The notes beneath the pieces were generated by a model. That model did not search any database. It was not told the origin of the DNA and saw nothing but the letters and a program-made list of their open reading frames with translations. Both the position numbers and the translations under genes were made by a program. Shown here piece by piece: positions 1 through 6,254 of a DNA stretch of 14,730 nt; within the stretch, counting starts at the first letter, position 1; every line of letters starts with the position of its first letter. Where the stretch lies: NCBI GenBank assembly GCA_946530775.1, contig CAMNAH010000009.1, positions 1-14,730 of the forward strand, written 5' to 3'. This stretch comes from an uncultured Coriobacteriales bacterium (lineage in GTDB: Bacteria > Actinomycetota > Coriobacteriia > Coriobacteriales > Atopobiaceae).

Positions 1-89
1 ACCCCGGATATCTCGTCAGCTACACGGTGGCGTTCGTCCTCATCGAGGCCGCGCTCTTCTTCCCGTGGCGGAAGGAACGGCGCTCCTGA
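1..89 (+). CDS. C-terminal end of an integral membrane protein (partial)
   Basis: Frame 3 of the plus strand is open from the left edge to a TGA at 87-89 and gives 28 residues ending in a basic tail, WRKERRS. The preceding stretch (YLVSYTVAFVLIEAALFF) is a convincing last transmembrane helix, followed by positively charged residues that would sit in the cytoplasm. This is typical of the C-terminus of a multi-pass transporter, but the family cannot be named from so little. It converges on larC, so any link to the lar genes (for example as a substrate permease) is speculation. Confidence 0.55.
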   Translation, partial: PGYLVSYTVAFVLIEAALFFPWRKERRS

Positions 90-91
90 AA

Positions 92-195
92 CGAACACCG
101 CAGTTCATTTGGGAATCGCCAGAGAGCCGAACAGCGCTGACCTGCAGTTTCTTGCTCTCTGTATTCGGGAACCGCGTATAAAACTGCGGTGTTCG
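92..195. repeat. 104-bp element bounded by perfect 14-bp inverted repeats
   Basis: CGAACACCGCAGTT (92-105) is repeated exactly as its reverse complement at 182-195. Nested inside are an 8-bp pair, CAGAGAGC and GCTCTCTG, so the whole unit can fold as a long stem with internal loops. It fills almost the entire gap between the membrane-protein stop (89) and the larC stop (212). It could be a small inverted-repeat element of MITE type, a structured 3' end shared by two convergent transcripts, or a small RNA. No target-site duplication or poly-U tract is evident. Confidence 0.6.
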
Positions 196-211
196 ATATC
201 AAGATGCTTCT

Positions 212-1594
212 CTACCCCTGGATCGCGGCGATAACCGCCTGGTAGACGGTCTGATAGCCCGCATCCGCCACACGTGCGAGCGCTGCGACCGACGTGTACT
301 CGGGATACGTGCGCACCTCGCCGTTCGGCATCACCACGCGCTTGGCGAGGGCGGTGCCGTACGGTGTCTCGACCGAGACCTCCTCGCGCGGGAGCGCCGT
401 GCGCTCCATCGGGCAGCGGCGGATGCCGATGGTGGTGGTGTCCTCGAAGATGATCTGCTCGAGCACGGGGATGTCTGCGCTTCCGCAGAGCACCTCGAGC
501 TGGTAGCCGGGGCGGTTCTTCTTCATGTAGCAGGGCAGGAAATGCGCCTCGCGGGCACCGGCGCGCAGCAGGCGGTCGATCACATGGCCGAGCGCCTCGC
601 CCGTGCAGTCGTCCACCTCGGTCTCGAGCTTCCAGAGGTCGGAAGGGCCGGAGAACGGGTCAGCGGAAGCTGCCGCGTCCTCGATGATCATGGCGCGCAC
701 CACGCTGGGGATCTCGTAGGCGCGCTTGCCCGCACCATAGCCCACCGCCGTGACGATATAGCTTGCGGGAAGCGCTGCGCGCGTGCGCGTTGCCGCCACA
801 AGCGCGGCGCCCGTGGGCGTGACGAGCTCGCCCTTCCTGCCCGTAGGGGCAAGCGCGATGCCATGTGCCGTGCAGATGTTCATCACTGCGGGCACGGGGA
901 TGGGGATAAGCCCATGGGCCGTGCGCACGTGCCCCTCCCCTTCTGCGAGCGGCGAGACGATGACGTCGGTGATGTCCAGGTTGTCAAGGCAATAGGCGGC
1001 TGCGGCGATATCGACGATCGAGTCGATGGCGCCGACCTCGTGGAAGTGCACCTCGTCCTTGGTGGAGCCGTGGGCCTTGGCCTCGGCCTCCGCAAGGATG
1101 TCGAAGGTGCGCTTGGCGATGGCCTTGGCACCCTGCGAAAGCGCGGAGCCGTCGATGATGGCGATGCATTCGGCAAGGCCGCGGTGGTCATGGTGATGAT
1201 GGTGATGGTGGTCCACAGGGGGGATATTCCCCAAATGGGATGAATGCGAATCGAACTCCGAAGCCTCACTGCCCATTTGGGGAGTATCCCCCCTGTTGGC
1301 ATGATGATGGTGAGCCATTCGGGGAGTATCCCCCGAATGGCCCTGCTCATAGCCGTACAGCCACGCCATATCGTGGTCGTGGTTCTCGTGCTCCTCGTCG
1401 AGCACAACATCGAAGTCGCAGGCGGCAAGGGCGCCCGCCATCTTGCGCGTGATCTTGATCTCGAAGCCGTCCACGGGAAGCGAAGCGAGGGCGTCTCGCA
1501 GACCGGACTCGTCCGCGCCCAAATCGAGCAGGGCAGCCACCAGCATGTCACCGGCGATACCCGTGCCGCACTCGAGGTAGAGCGTCTTTCCCAT
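212..1594 (-). CDS. larC: LarC, nickel-pincer cofactor nickel insertase (CTP-dependent metallocyclase)
   Basis: LarC catalyses the last step of nickel-pincer nucleotide synthesis: CTP-dependent insertion of Ni(II) into the dithiolated pyridinium mononucleotide, in the cytoplasm. The 460-residue protein shows family blocks in order: the N-terminal glycine-rich segment with GDM (about 10-18), HFHEVGAIDSIVDI (183-196), GHVRTAHGLIPIPVPA, VTPTGAALVAA, ETEVDDCTGEALGHV and YMKKNRPGYQLEVL. Between about residues 69 and 138 lies a His-rich insert with 18 histidines, including runs of 4 and 7, plausibly for nickel binding. The N- and C-terminal parts are one continuous frame, unlike Lactiplantibacillus larC1/larC2, which are joined by a programmed frameshift. 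The ATG follows a strong SD (AAGGAGG) that lies in the last codons of larB, and only 2 nt separate the genes, so they form one operon. Confidence 0.96.
   Translation of the reverse strand: MGKTLYLECGTGIAGDMLVAALLDLGADESGLRDALASLPVDGFEIKITRKMAGALAACDFDVVLDEEHENHDHDMAWLYGYEQGHSGDTPRMAHHHHANRGDTPQMGSEASEFDSHSSHLGNIPPVDHHHHHHHDHRGLAECIAIIDGSALSQGAKAIAKRTFDILAEAEAKAHGSTKDEVHFHEVGAIDSIVDIAAAAYCLDNLDITDVIVSPLAEGEGHVRTAHGLIPIPVPAVMNICTAHGIALAPTGRKGELVTPTGAALVAATRTRAALPASYIVTAVGYGAGKRAYEIPSVVRAMIIEDAAASADPFSGPSDLWKLETEVDDCTGEALGHVIDRLLRAGAREAHFLPCYMKKNRPGYQLEVLCGSADIPVLEQIIFEDTTTIGIRRCPMERTALPREEVSVETPYGTALAKRVVMPNGEVRTYPEYTSVAALARVADAGYQTVYQAVIAAIQG
1216..1239 (+). repeat. Intragenic palindromic repeat in larC, copy 1
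   Basis: This 24-base unit has a core GGGGGGATATTCCCC. It is the reverse complement of the unit at 1272-1295 with one mismatch in 24. On the larC coding strand it encodes HLGNIPPV, a different peptide from that encoded by the oppositely oriented copies. The similarity is therefore at the DNA level rather than a protein-level duplication. Confidence 0.8.
1272..1295 (-). repeat. Intragenic palindromic repeat in larC, copy 2
   Basis: This is the inverted partner of copy 1, with core GGGGAGTATCCCCCC on the plus strand. It encodes RGDTPQMG on the larC strand, just after the four-histidine run. Copies 1 and 2 are separated by 32 bases and could pair as a 23/24-bp stem in DNA or in larBC mRNA. Confidence 0.8.
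1315..1340 (-). repeat. Intragenic palindromic repeat in larC, copy 3
   Basis: Two perfect 10-base arms, CCATTCGGGG and CCCCGAATGG, flank a 6-base centre AGTATC. The core matches copy 2 (GGGGAGTATCCCCC). It encodes HSGDTPRM, related to the copy 2 peptide. Outer arm bases differ from copy 2 on both sides (CATTCG/CGAATG against CATTTG), which keeps self-complementarity. Confidence 0.78.
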
Positions 1595-1596
1595 GG

Positions 1597-2382
1597 CTAG
1601 TCCTCCTTATGCGCCACGCGCACATGGTCGATCAGCGCAGCCTGATAGCCCGCGCCGAAACCATTGTCGATATTGACCACCGAGACCCCGCTTGCGCATG
1701 AGTTGAGCATGGCGAGCAGCGCGGCCACGCCCTGCATGGAAGCGCCGTATCCCACGCTCGTGGGGCACGCGATCACGGGGCATGAGGCGAGGCCGCCCAC
1801 CACGCTCGCAAGCGCACCCTCCATACCTGCAACGGCAACGATGGCGGAAGCCCCCGCGATGTCCTCGGCATGGGCGAGCAGGCGGTGGATGCCCGCCACA
1901 CCCGCATCGTAGACGCGCTGGACCTGGCTGCCGAGCATCTCGGCAGTGAGCGCAGCCTCCTCTGCAACATAGAGGTCGCTCGTACCGGCGCACATCACCA
2001 GCACGTACGCGTTGCCGTCGGGCGCGGGCGCGTCGCCATAGATGCCCATCGAACACTCGCGGTGATAGGTATAGCGTGCGGCGAGCTCATCGGAGAGAAG
2101 CCCGCGGAACCGATGCTCCTTATCACGGTCGATGCGCGTGATCATCACGCGCTTCTCGCCGCCCTTCACCAGTGCGGAGAGGATGCCCGCGATCTGCTCG
2201 GGCGTCTTGCCTGCACCGTAAATGACTTCGGAAACACCTTGCCGAAGACCACGGGAGAGGTCGGGTTTCGCATAGCCCAAATCGACGAACGACGGGTTGG
2301 ACAGGCGCTTCTCGGCCTCCTCGACGGAGAGCGTTCCCGCCGCAACCTCGTTGAGCAACGCGCGCATATCCCTGCGTTCCAT
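1597..2382 (-). CDS. larB: LarB, pyridinium-3,5-biscarboxylate mononucleotide synthase
   Basis: LarB starts nickel-pincer cofactor synthesis: it carboxylates C5 of the pyridinium ring of nicotinic acid adenine dinucleotide and cleaves the phosphoanhydride, giving pyridinium-3,5-biscarboxylate mononucleotide. The 261-residue protein has an N-terminal helical region and a PurE-like C-terminal domain. The hallmark blocks are clear: AGTSDLYVAEEA (132-143), VYDAGVAGIHRLL (157-169), AGMEGALASVVGGL (185-198), PTSVGYGAS and LLAMLNSCASGVSVVNIDNG. C229 in NSCASG matches the cysteine (Cys221 in the Lactiplantibacillus protein) reported to form the covalent pyridine intermediate. The ATG follows GGAGGAG at good spacing. 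It is the first gene of a larB-larC operon and has a TATAAT-like box upstream. Confidence 0.97.
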   Translation of the reverse strand: MERRDMRALLNEVAAGTLSVEEAEKRLSNPSFVDLGYAKPDLSRGLRQGVSEVIYGAGKTPEQIAGILSALVKGGEKRVMITRIDRDKEHRFRGLLSDELAARYTYHRECSMGIYGDAPAPDGNAYVLVMCAGTSDLYVAEEAALTAEMLGSQVQRVYDAGVAGIHRLLAHAEDIAGASAIVAVAGMEGALASVVGGLASCPVIACPTSVGYGASMQGVAALLAMLNSCASGVSVVNIDNGFGAGYQAALIDHVRVAHKED

Positions 2383-2417
2383 GCAGCTCCTCCAACGGTT
2401 AGCGATTTCACGACCTC

Positions 2418-2423
2418 ATTATA
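2418..2423 (-). promoter_or_regulatory. Candidate -10 element of the larBC promoter
   Basis: On the minus strand this reads TATAAT, a perfect sigma-70-type -10 hexamer, 36 bases upstream of the larB ATG in an AT-richer patch of an otherwise GC-rich gap. No good TTGACA-like -35 is visible 16-18 bases further upstream, so the promoter is either weak, activator dependent or misassigned. The 106-base gap to the divergent peptidase gene must also hold that gene's promoter. TACACT at 2451-2456 is the only weak candidate seen. Confidence 0.4.
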
Positions 2424-2488
2424 CTCGCCGCAGCACTCTGCCCGAGCGGCTACACTATGAGGGTACCCATATGCGAGAAGGGATCGCC

Positions 2489-3913
2489 ATGTCCGATGAG
2501 ACGTTCAAAGCACAGGTAGACACCTATGTAGACGAGGTTTGGGATCAGGTTGTCGAAGATATTCGCACGCTCGTGCAGGTGGAGTCCGTCGAGGACCTCG
2601 AGCACGCGGCGCCCGGCATGCCCTACGGCCCCGCACCGGCCGAAGCGCTTTCGCGTGCGCTCGCCATCTCGGAGCGTCTCGGTCTCGATGCCGTGAACTG
2701 CGACGGTCGCATCGGCTATGCCGACCTTGCCGGCGAGTCCGCCACCCAGATCGCCACGATCGCCCATGTGGATATCGTGCCGCTGGGTCTGGGCTGGAAC
2801 TTCCCGCCCCTCGACGTGACCGAGAAGAACGGCTTCCTCATCGGCCGCGGCGTCCAGGACGACAAGGGCCCCTTCATCCTCTCGCTCTATGCGGCGCATT
2901 TCTTCGCGCGCCAGGTCGAAGAAACAGGCAAGAAGTTGCCTTATACCATCCGCTGCATCGCCGGATGCAACGAGGAAACCGGCATGGCAGACGTTGATTG
3001 GTACCTCGAGAACTTCGAGGCGCCGGCGTTCTGCTTCTCCCCCGATGCGGACTTCCCGCTTATCTGCGGCGAGAAGGGCGTCTACCACGGCAGGTTCTCG
3101 AGCAAGCCCGGCGTTGCCGGCGACACGCTGCTCGAGATCTCGGGCGGCACCGTCCCCAACGCCATCCCTGGCCGTGCGGAGGCCGTTGTCGCACTCAGCG
3201 CTGACGAGCTCCCCGCTGCGGATAACATCGCGCTCGAGGCGCTCGAGGACGGCTGCACCCGCATCGTCGCCACGGGCAAGGGCGGTCATGCCTCCATGCC
3301 CGCCGGCACGGTGAACGCCATCGACCTGCTCGTGGACTACCTCGTCGACAACATCGAGCTCACGGTCGACCAGGCCGTGTTCCTCGCCCTGGTCAAGACG
3401 CTCGTCTCCACTTCGGACGGCTCTGCGGCGGGCATCGCCACGGCCGATGACAAGTTCGGCCCCCTCACGCAGATCGGCGGCACCATCGAGACGCTCGAGG
3501 ACGGCACGATCGTCCAGACCATCGACTCGCGCTACCCCACCTCCATCACGGGCGAGGAAATCACCGCGCGCATGACGGCGCTTGCCGAGGAGCATGACGC
3601 AACCTACGCGCTCTCCAGCGACGCCGTACCCTTCTACATCGAGCCCACGAGCCCCGAGATCGGCGCGCTGCTCGCAACGTATCGCGAGTACACGGGCAAC
3701 ATGGCCGAGCCCATGGTCATCGGCGGCGGCACCTACGCGCGCCACTTCCCGCGCGCCTGCGCCTTCGGTCCCAACGAGCCCACCATTGAGAACCCCGCCT
3801 GGGTAGGCATCGAGCACGGACCCGATGAGGGCATCGCCATCGAGCGCCTCAAGAACGCGCTCAAGATCTACATCGTCGCCATCGCCCGCCTCATGGAGCT
3901 CGACCTCTCATGA
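2489..3913 (+). CDS. M20-family metallodipeptidase (Sapep/PepV type)
   Basis: This is a cytoplasmic Mn/Zn-dependent dipeptidase of the Sapep/PepV group that would hydrolyse short peptides. The ATG at 2489 was chosen because GAAGGGA lies about 6 bases upstream; an in-frame ATG at 2471 would add 6 residues. The 474-residue product is of normal length for the family. Dinuclear metal-site residues appear in order: H93 and D95 in AHVDIVPLG, D124 in RGVQDDKGP, the E162-E163 pair in CNEETG, D186 in SPDADFP and H443 in IEHGPDEG. H267 in the lid domain (GKGGHASMPAGT) is a typical substrate-contact residue. Its stop overlaps the larE start as ATGA, so the two genes are translationally coupled. No direct role in cofactor synthesis is known. 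Confidence 0.93.
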   Translation: MSDETFKAQVDTYVDEVWDQVVEDIRTLVQVESVEDLEHAAPGMPYGPAPAEALSRALAISERLGLDAVNCDGRIGYADLAGESATQIATIAHVDIVPLGLGWNFPPLDVTEKNGFLIGRGVQDDKGPFILSLYAAHFFARQVEETGKKLPYTIRCIAGCNEETGMADVDWYLENFEAPAFCFSPDADFPLICGEKGVYHGRFSSKPGVAGDTLLEISGGTVPNAIPGRAEAVVALSADELPAADNIALEALEDGCTRIVATGKGGHASMPAGTVNAIDLLVDYLVDNIELTVDQAVFLALVKTLVSTSDGSAAGIATADDKFGPLTQIGGTIETLEDGTIVQTIDSRYPTSITGEEITARMTALAEEHDATYALSSDAVPFYIEPTSPEIGALLATYREYTGNMAEPMVIGGGTYARHFPRACAFGPNEPTIENPAWVGIEHGPDEGIAIERLKNALKIYIVAIARLMELDLS

Positions 3914-4710
3914 ACGAGCTCCACGCCAAGCTCGAACGCCTTCGTGCGGCGCTTCTCGAGAGGGGAAGCGTCGCCGTGGCCTTCTCCGGCGGCGTTGACT
4001 CGACGTTTCTGCTAGCTGTTGCGCATGAGGTTCTGGGAGACCGGGCACTCGCCATCACCACGCACATCCACTCGGTTCCGGCTGCGGAGTTCGCCGAGGC
4101 GCAAGGTTTCTGCGCTGCCCGCGGCATCAGGCACCTCATAGCGGAGCAGGACGAGTTCGCTATCGAGGGATTTGCCGCCAACCCGCCCGACCGCTGCTAC
4201 ATCTGCAAGAAGGCGCTCTTCTCACGCATGGCAGAGATTGCCAAGCAGGAAGGCTGCGCGGTGCTCGCCGACGGCTCCAACACCGATGACGAGGGCGATT
4301 ACCGTCCCGGCATGCGGGCGCTCGCCGAACTGGGCATCGCGAGCCCGCTGCGCGAGGCGGGCCTCTCGAAGGCGGATATCCGCGCGCTCTCCCATGAGAT
4401 GGGACTCGCTACCTGGGACAAGCCTTCGGCGGCATGCCTCTCCTCGCGCATCCCCTACGGCGAGGAGATCACGGCGGAGAAGCTCGCGCGCATCGAGGCT
4501 GCGGAGGCGTATCTCCATAGCCTCGGGCATACGCAGGTACGCGTGCGCAACCACGGCGCCATCGCCCGCATCGAGGTTCCCGCATCAGAGATTCCACAGG
4601 CTGCAGCAGAAGCGCAACAGATTGCCTTACAGCTCAAAGAGCTTGGATTCTCCTATGTGGCGCTCGATCTCCAGGGCTTTCGCACCGGATCGATGAACGA
4701 GGTTCTCTAG
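3910..4710 (+). CDS. larE: LarE, pyridinium-3,5-bisthiocarboxylate synthase (sulfur transferase), three-Cys type
   Basis: LarE adenylates the carboxylates of the LarB product with ATP and replaces them with thiocarboxylates, making the sulfur ligands of the nickel-pincer cofactor. The 266-residue protein has the PP-loop SGGVDST (26-32), YRPGMRALAE (131-140), KPSAACLSSRIPYGEEIT (171-188) and a C-terminal ALDLQGFRTGSMNE block. C176 coincides with the sacrificial Cys176 of Lactiplantibacillus LarE. C96 and C99 (RCYICKK) add a CxxC pair which that protein lacks. LarE proteins with three active-site cysteines, such as that of Thermotoga maritima, carry a [4Fe-4S] cluster, so catalytic rather than sacrificial sulfur transfer is inferred. 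The start overlaps the peptidase stop (ATGA), and the stop shares CTAG with the convergent oxidoreductase gene. Confidence 0.95.
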   Translation: MNELHAKLERLRAALLERGSVAVAFSGGVDSTFLLAVAHEVLGDRALAITTHIHSVPAAEFAEAQGFCAARGIRHLIAEQDEFAIEGFAANPPDRCYICKKALFSRMAEIAKQEGCAVLADGSNTDDEGDYRPGMRALAELGIASPLREAGLSKADIRALSHEMGLATWDKPSAACLSSRIPYGEEITAEKLARIEAAEAYLHSLGHTQVRVRNHGAIARIEVPASEIPQAAAEAQQIALQLKELGFSYVALDLQGFRTGSMNEVL

Positions 4711-5813
4711 GCCATCATCTCGACAAGCTCGGCCATGATCGCAGGCGTGTCGATGCCCTGCGGGCACTGCGAGACGCACATGCCGCAGCCGATGCAGTCC
4801 TCGGGATGCCCGCCCTCGAGCTCGGCGATCGATTTCAGCGACATCCTGGACCCCAGCTTGACCTTGTTGTAGAGCGCGAGCACGGCGGGGATATCGATCG
4901 CAGCCGGGCACGACTCGGTGCAGTAACGGCAGCTCGTGCACGGCACCAGAAGCTCGTCATGGAAGGCATCGCAGGCCGCATCGAGCAGCGCCTTATCGCC
5001 GTCGGAGAGCGTCTCGGCACACGAGAAGCTCTCTGCATTGTCGATAACCTGCAGCGTGCTGTTCATGCCCGAGAGCACCGTCTGCACCTGGGGCAGCGAC
5101 CTCACCCAGCGCATAGCCCAGCTGGCGATGGACCAGTCGGGGTGCGCCTCTTTGAGCATCGCATCGGCGCGCGGGGTGAGCGAGGCCAGACGGCCGCCGC
5201 GCACCGGCTCCATGACCACGATGGGAAGCCCTGCATCGGCGATGATCCCGTATTCCTCGCGCGAGGTCGAGAACTTCCAGTCGTAGTAGTTCAGCTGCAT
5301 CTGCACGAACTCCCAGTCGTTCGCGGCGAGGAAGCGCTTGAGGTTCTCGGGCGCCGCATGCGTCGAGAAGCCCAGATGCTTGATGCGGCCCTTCTCGCGC
5401 TGCTCGTTGAGGTAGTCGATGCACCCGCACTCGAGATAGGTATCGATGGAATGGTCCATCACCGCATGCACCAGGTAGAAATCGATGCAATCGGTCTGGA
5501 GGCGCTCGAGCTGCGTCTCGAACACATAGCGGTAATCGGGATTCGCCCTCACGTTGAACTTGGTGGCGATATTGAAGCTCTCGCGGGGGTGGCGCGCCAC
5601 AAGCGCGCGGCCCACGAACTCCTCGGAGGTTCCCTCATGGTAGGGCCATGCGGTGTCGAAGTAGTTGATGCCGTTCTCGAGGGCGCAGTCCACAACCGCC
5701 GCGGCGCGCTCGTAATCGATGGGCGTATCGTCCTTATCGCCTATACGCGGAAGGCGCATGGTGCCCATGCCGAGCCGCGAGATGGCGCTTCCCGAGAAAT
5801 CCCTGTATTCCAT
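4707..5813 (-). CDS. Aldo/keto reductase with C-terminal double [4Fe-4S] ferredoxin domain
   Basis: This is a cytoplasmic oxidoreductase of the aldo/keto reductase family fused to a ferredoxin-like tail, a form common in anaerobes; the substrate is unknown. The 368 residues hold the canonical AKR tetrad: D53 and Y58 (FDTAWPYHEG), K85 (ATKF) and H116 (YLVHAV). The C-terminus has two Cys motifs of CxxCxxCxxxCP form, at C292/C295/C298/C302 and C340/C343/C346/C350, enough for two [4Fe-4S] clusters. The ATG follows AAGGAGAGGGG. It stands alone on the minus strand between the small membrane-protein gene and larE. A TAGAAT hexamer at 5841-5846 (minus strand) is a possible -10. It is probably an electron-transferring reductase, and confidence in the family is high. 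Confidence 0.93.
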   Translation of the reverse strand: MEYRDFSGSAISRLGMGTMRLPRIGDKDDTPIDYERAAAVVDCALENGINYFDTAWPYHEGTSEEFVGRALVARHPRESFNIATKFNVRANPDYRYVFETQLERLQTDCIDFYLVHAVMDHSIDTYLECGCIDYLNEQREKGRIKHLGFSTHAAPENLKRFLAANDWEFVQMQLNYYDWKFSTSREEYGIIADAGLPIVVMEPVRGGRLASLTPRADAMLKEAHPDWSIASWAMRWVRSLPQVQTVLSGMNSTLQVIDNAESFSCAETLSDGDKALLDAACDAFHDELLVPCTSCRYCTESCPAAIDIPAVLALYNKVKLGSRMSLKSIAELEGGHPEDCIGCGMCVSQCPQGIDTPAIMAELVEMMA

Positions 5814-5878
5814 GATGTCCCCTCTCCTTGGTCACATCAGATTCTAGACCAGCAGGAGATGCGGAAACGGCATATGTT

Positions 5879-5903
5879 AGCCGCTTATCGAAAAAGAGCG
5901 GCT
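5879..5903 (-). terminator. Stem-loop after the small membrane-protein gene
   Basis: A perfect 7-bp stem (AGCCGCT with AGCGGCT) encloses an 11-base loop. It begins just 2 bases after the stop codon of the minus-strand gene at 5906. The U-rich run lies in the loop rather than after the stem, so this is not a textbook intrinsic terminator. It may be a processing or stability hairpin separating that gene from the downstream oxidoreductase gene. Confidence 0.35.
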
Positions 5904-5905
5904 GC

Positions 5906-6187
5906 CTAGCCCAGCGCACCGCTCGAGAGCGCGGCGAATGCGGCACCCAAGGCCGCCGCAAGCACCACAGCTGCAACCACGAGCGCACCCGCCTTGATGC
6001 GACGCGCAAGACGCGCGCTCGAAGCGCGCTGATACCTGCCAAGGGAGTACTCGTCACGTGAGAACGGACGGTATTCGGGCGCCTTCTCGGTGCCGCGGCG
6101 CAGCGTGGACTGTTCCATGTGCCCGAACTGCGCGTTGCGTGCGATGATGGCGCGGTCAACCGGCCCATAGCTGTTCAAGACGCTCAC
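5906..6187 (-). CDS. Small tail-anchored membrane protein of unknown function
   Basis: This 93-residue protein is not recognised. The start is taken as GTG at 6187, because GGGAG lies about 6 bases upstream; the internal ATG at residue 24 is less well placed. The first 60 residues are polar and rich in Arg and Tyr (for example EYRPFSRDEYSLGRYQR). They are followed by a basic patch (RLARRIKAG) and one strongly hydrophobic Ala/Val/Leu segment at about residues 67-90 that ends the protein. This pattern suggests a cytoplasmic domain anchored by a single C-terminal helix. It lies 67 bases downstream of the cell-wall hydrolase gene on the same strand, so a role at the envelope is possible but unproven. 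A TACAAT hexamer in that gap may give it its own promoter. Confidence 0.7.
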   Translation of the reverse strand: MSVLNSYGPVDRAIIARNAQFGHMEQSTLRRGTEKAPEYRPFSRDEYSLGRYQRASSARLARRIKAGALVVAAVVLAAALGAAFAALSSGALG

Positions 6188-6232
6188 GATCGACTCCCGT
6201 TCGTTTAAGGTGCGTATGCAATCGCTGGCGCT

Positions 6233-6238
6233 ATTGTA
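6233..6238 (-). promoter_or_regulatory. Candidate -10 element before the small membrane-protein gene
   Basis: The minus strand reads TACAAT, 45 bases upstream of the GTG start. It sits in the loop side of a short perfect hairpin (6228-6242, GCGCTA-TTG-TAGCGC). No clear -35 is present. It could instead be part of an attenuator between the hydrolase gene and this gene. Confidence 0.25.
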
Positions 6239-6254
6239 GCGCAGGTCGATACCG

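Noticed and set aside
2297..2488. 64-codon N-terminal extension of the dipeptidase
   Set aside because: It overlaps the divergent larB gene and promoter, lacks an SD, and the family begins near the ATG at 2489.
2450..3817. 455-codon minus-strand open frame opposite the dipeptidase gene
   Set aside because: It is the antisense shadow of a GC-rich gene; the translation is low-complexity, rich in Arg, Gly, Val and Asp, and has no family motifs.
4806..5909. 367-codon plus-strand open frame opposite the aldo/keto reductase
   Set aside because: It is antisense to a gene with intact catalytic and iron-sulfur motifs, and has no motifs of its own.
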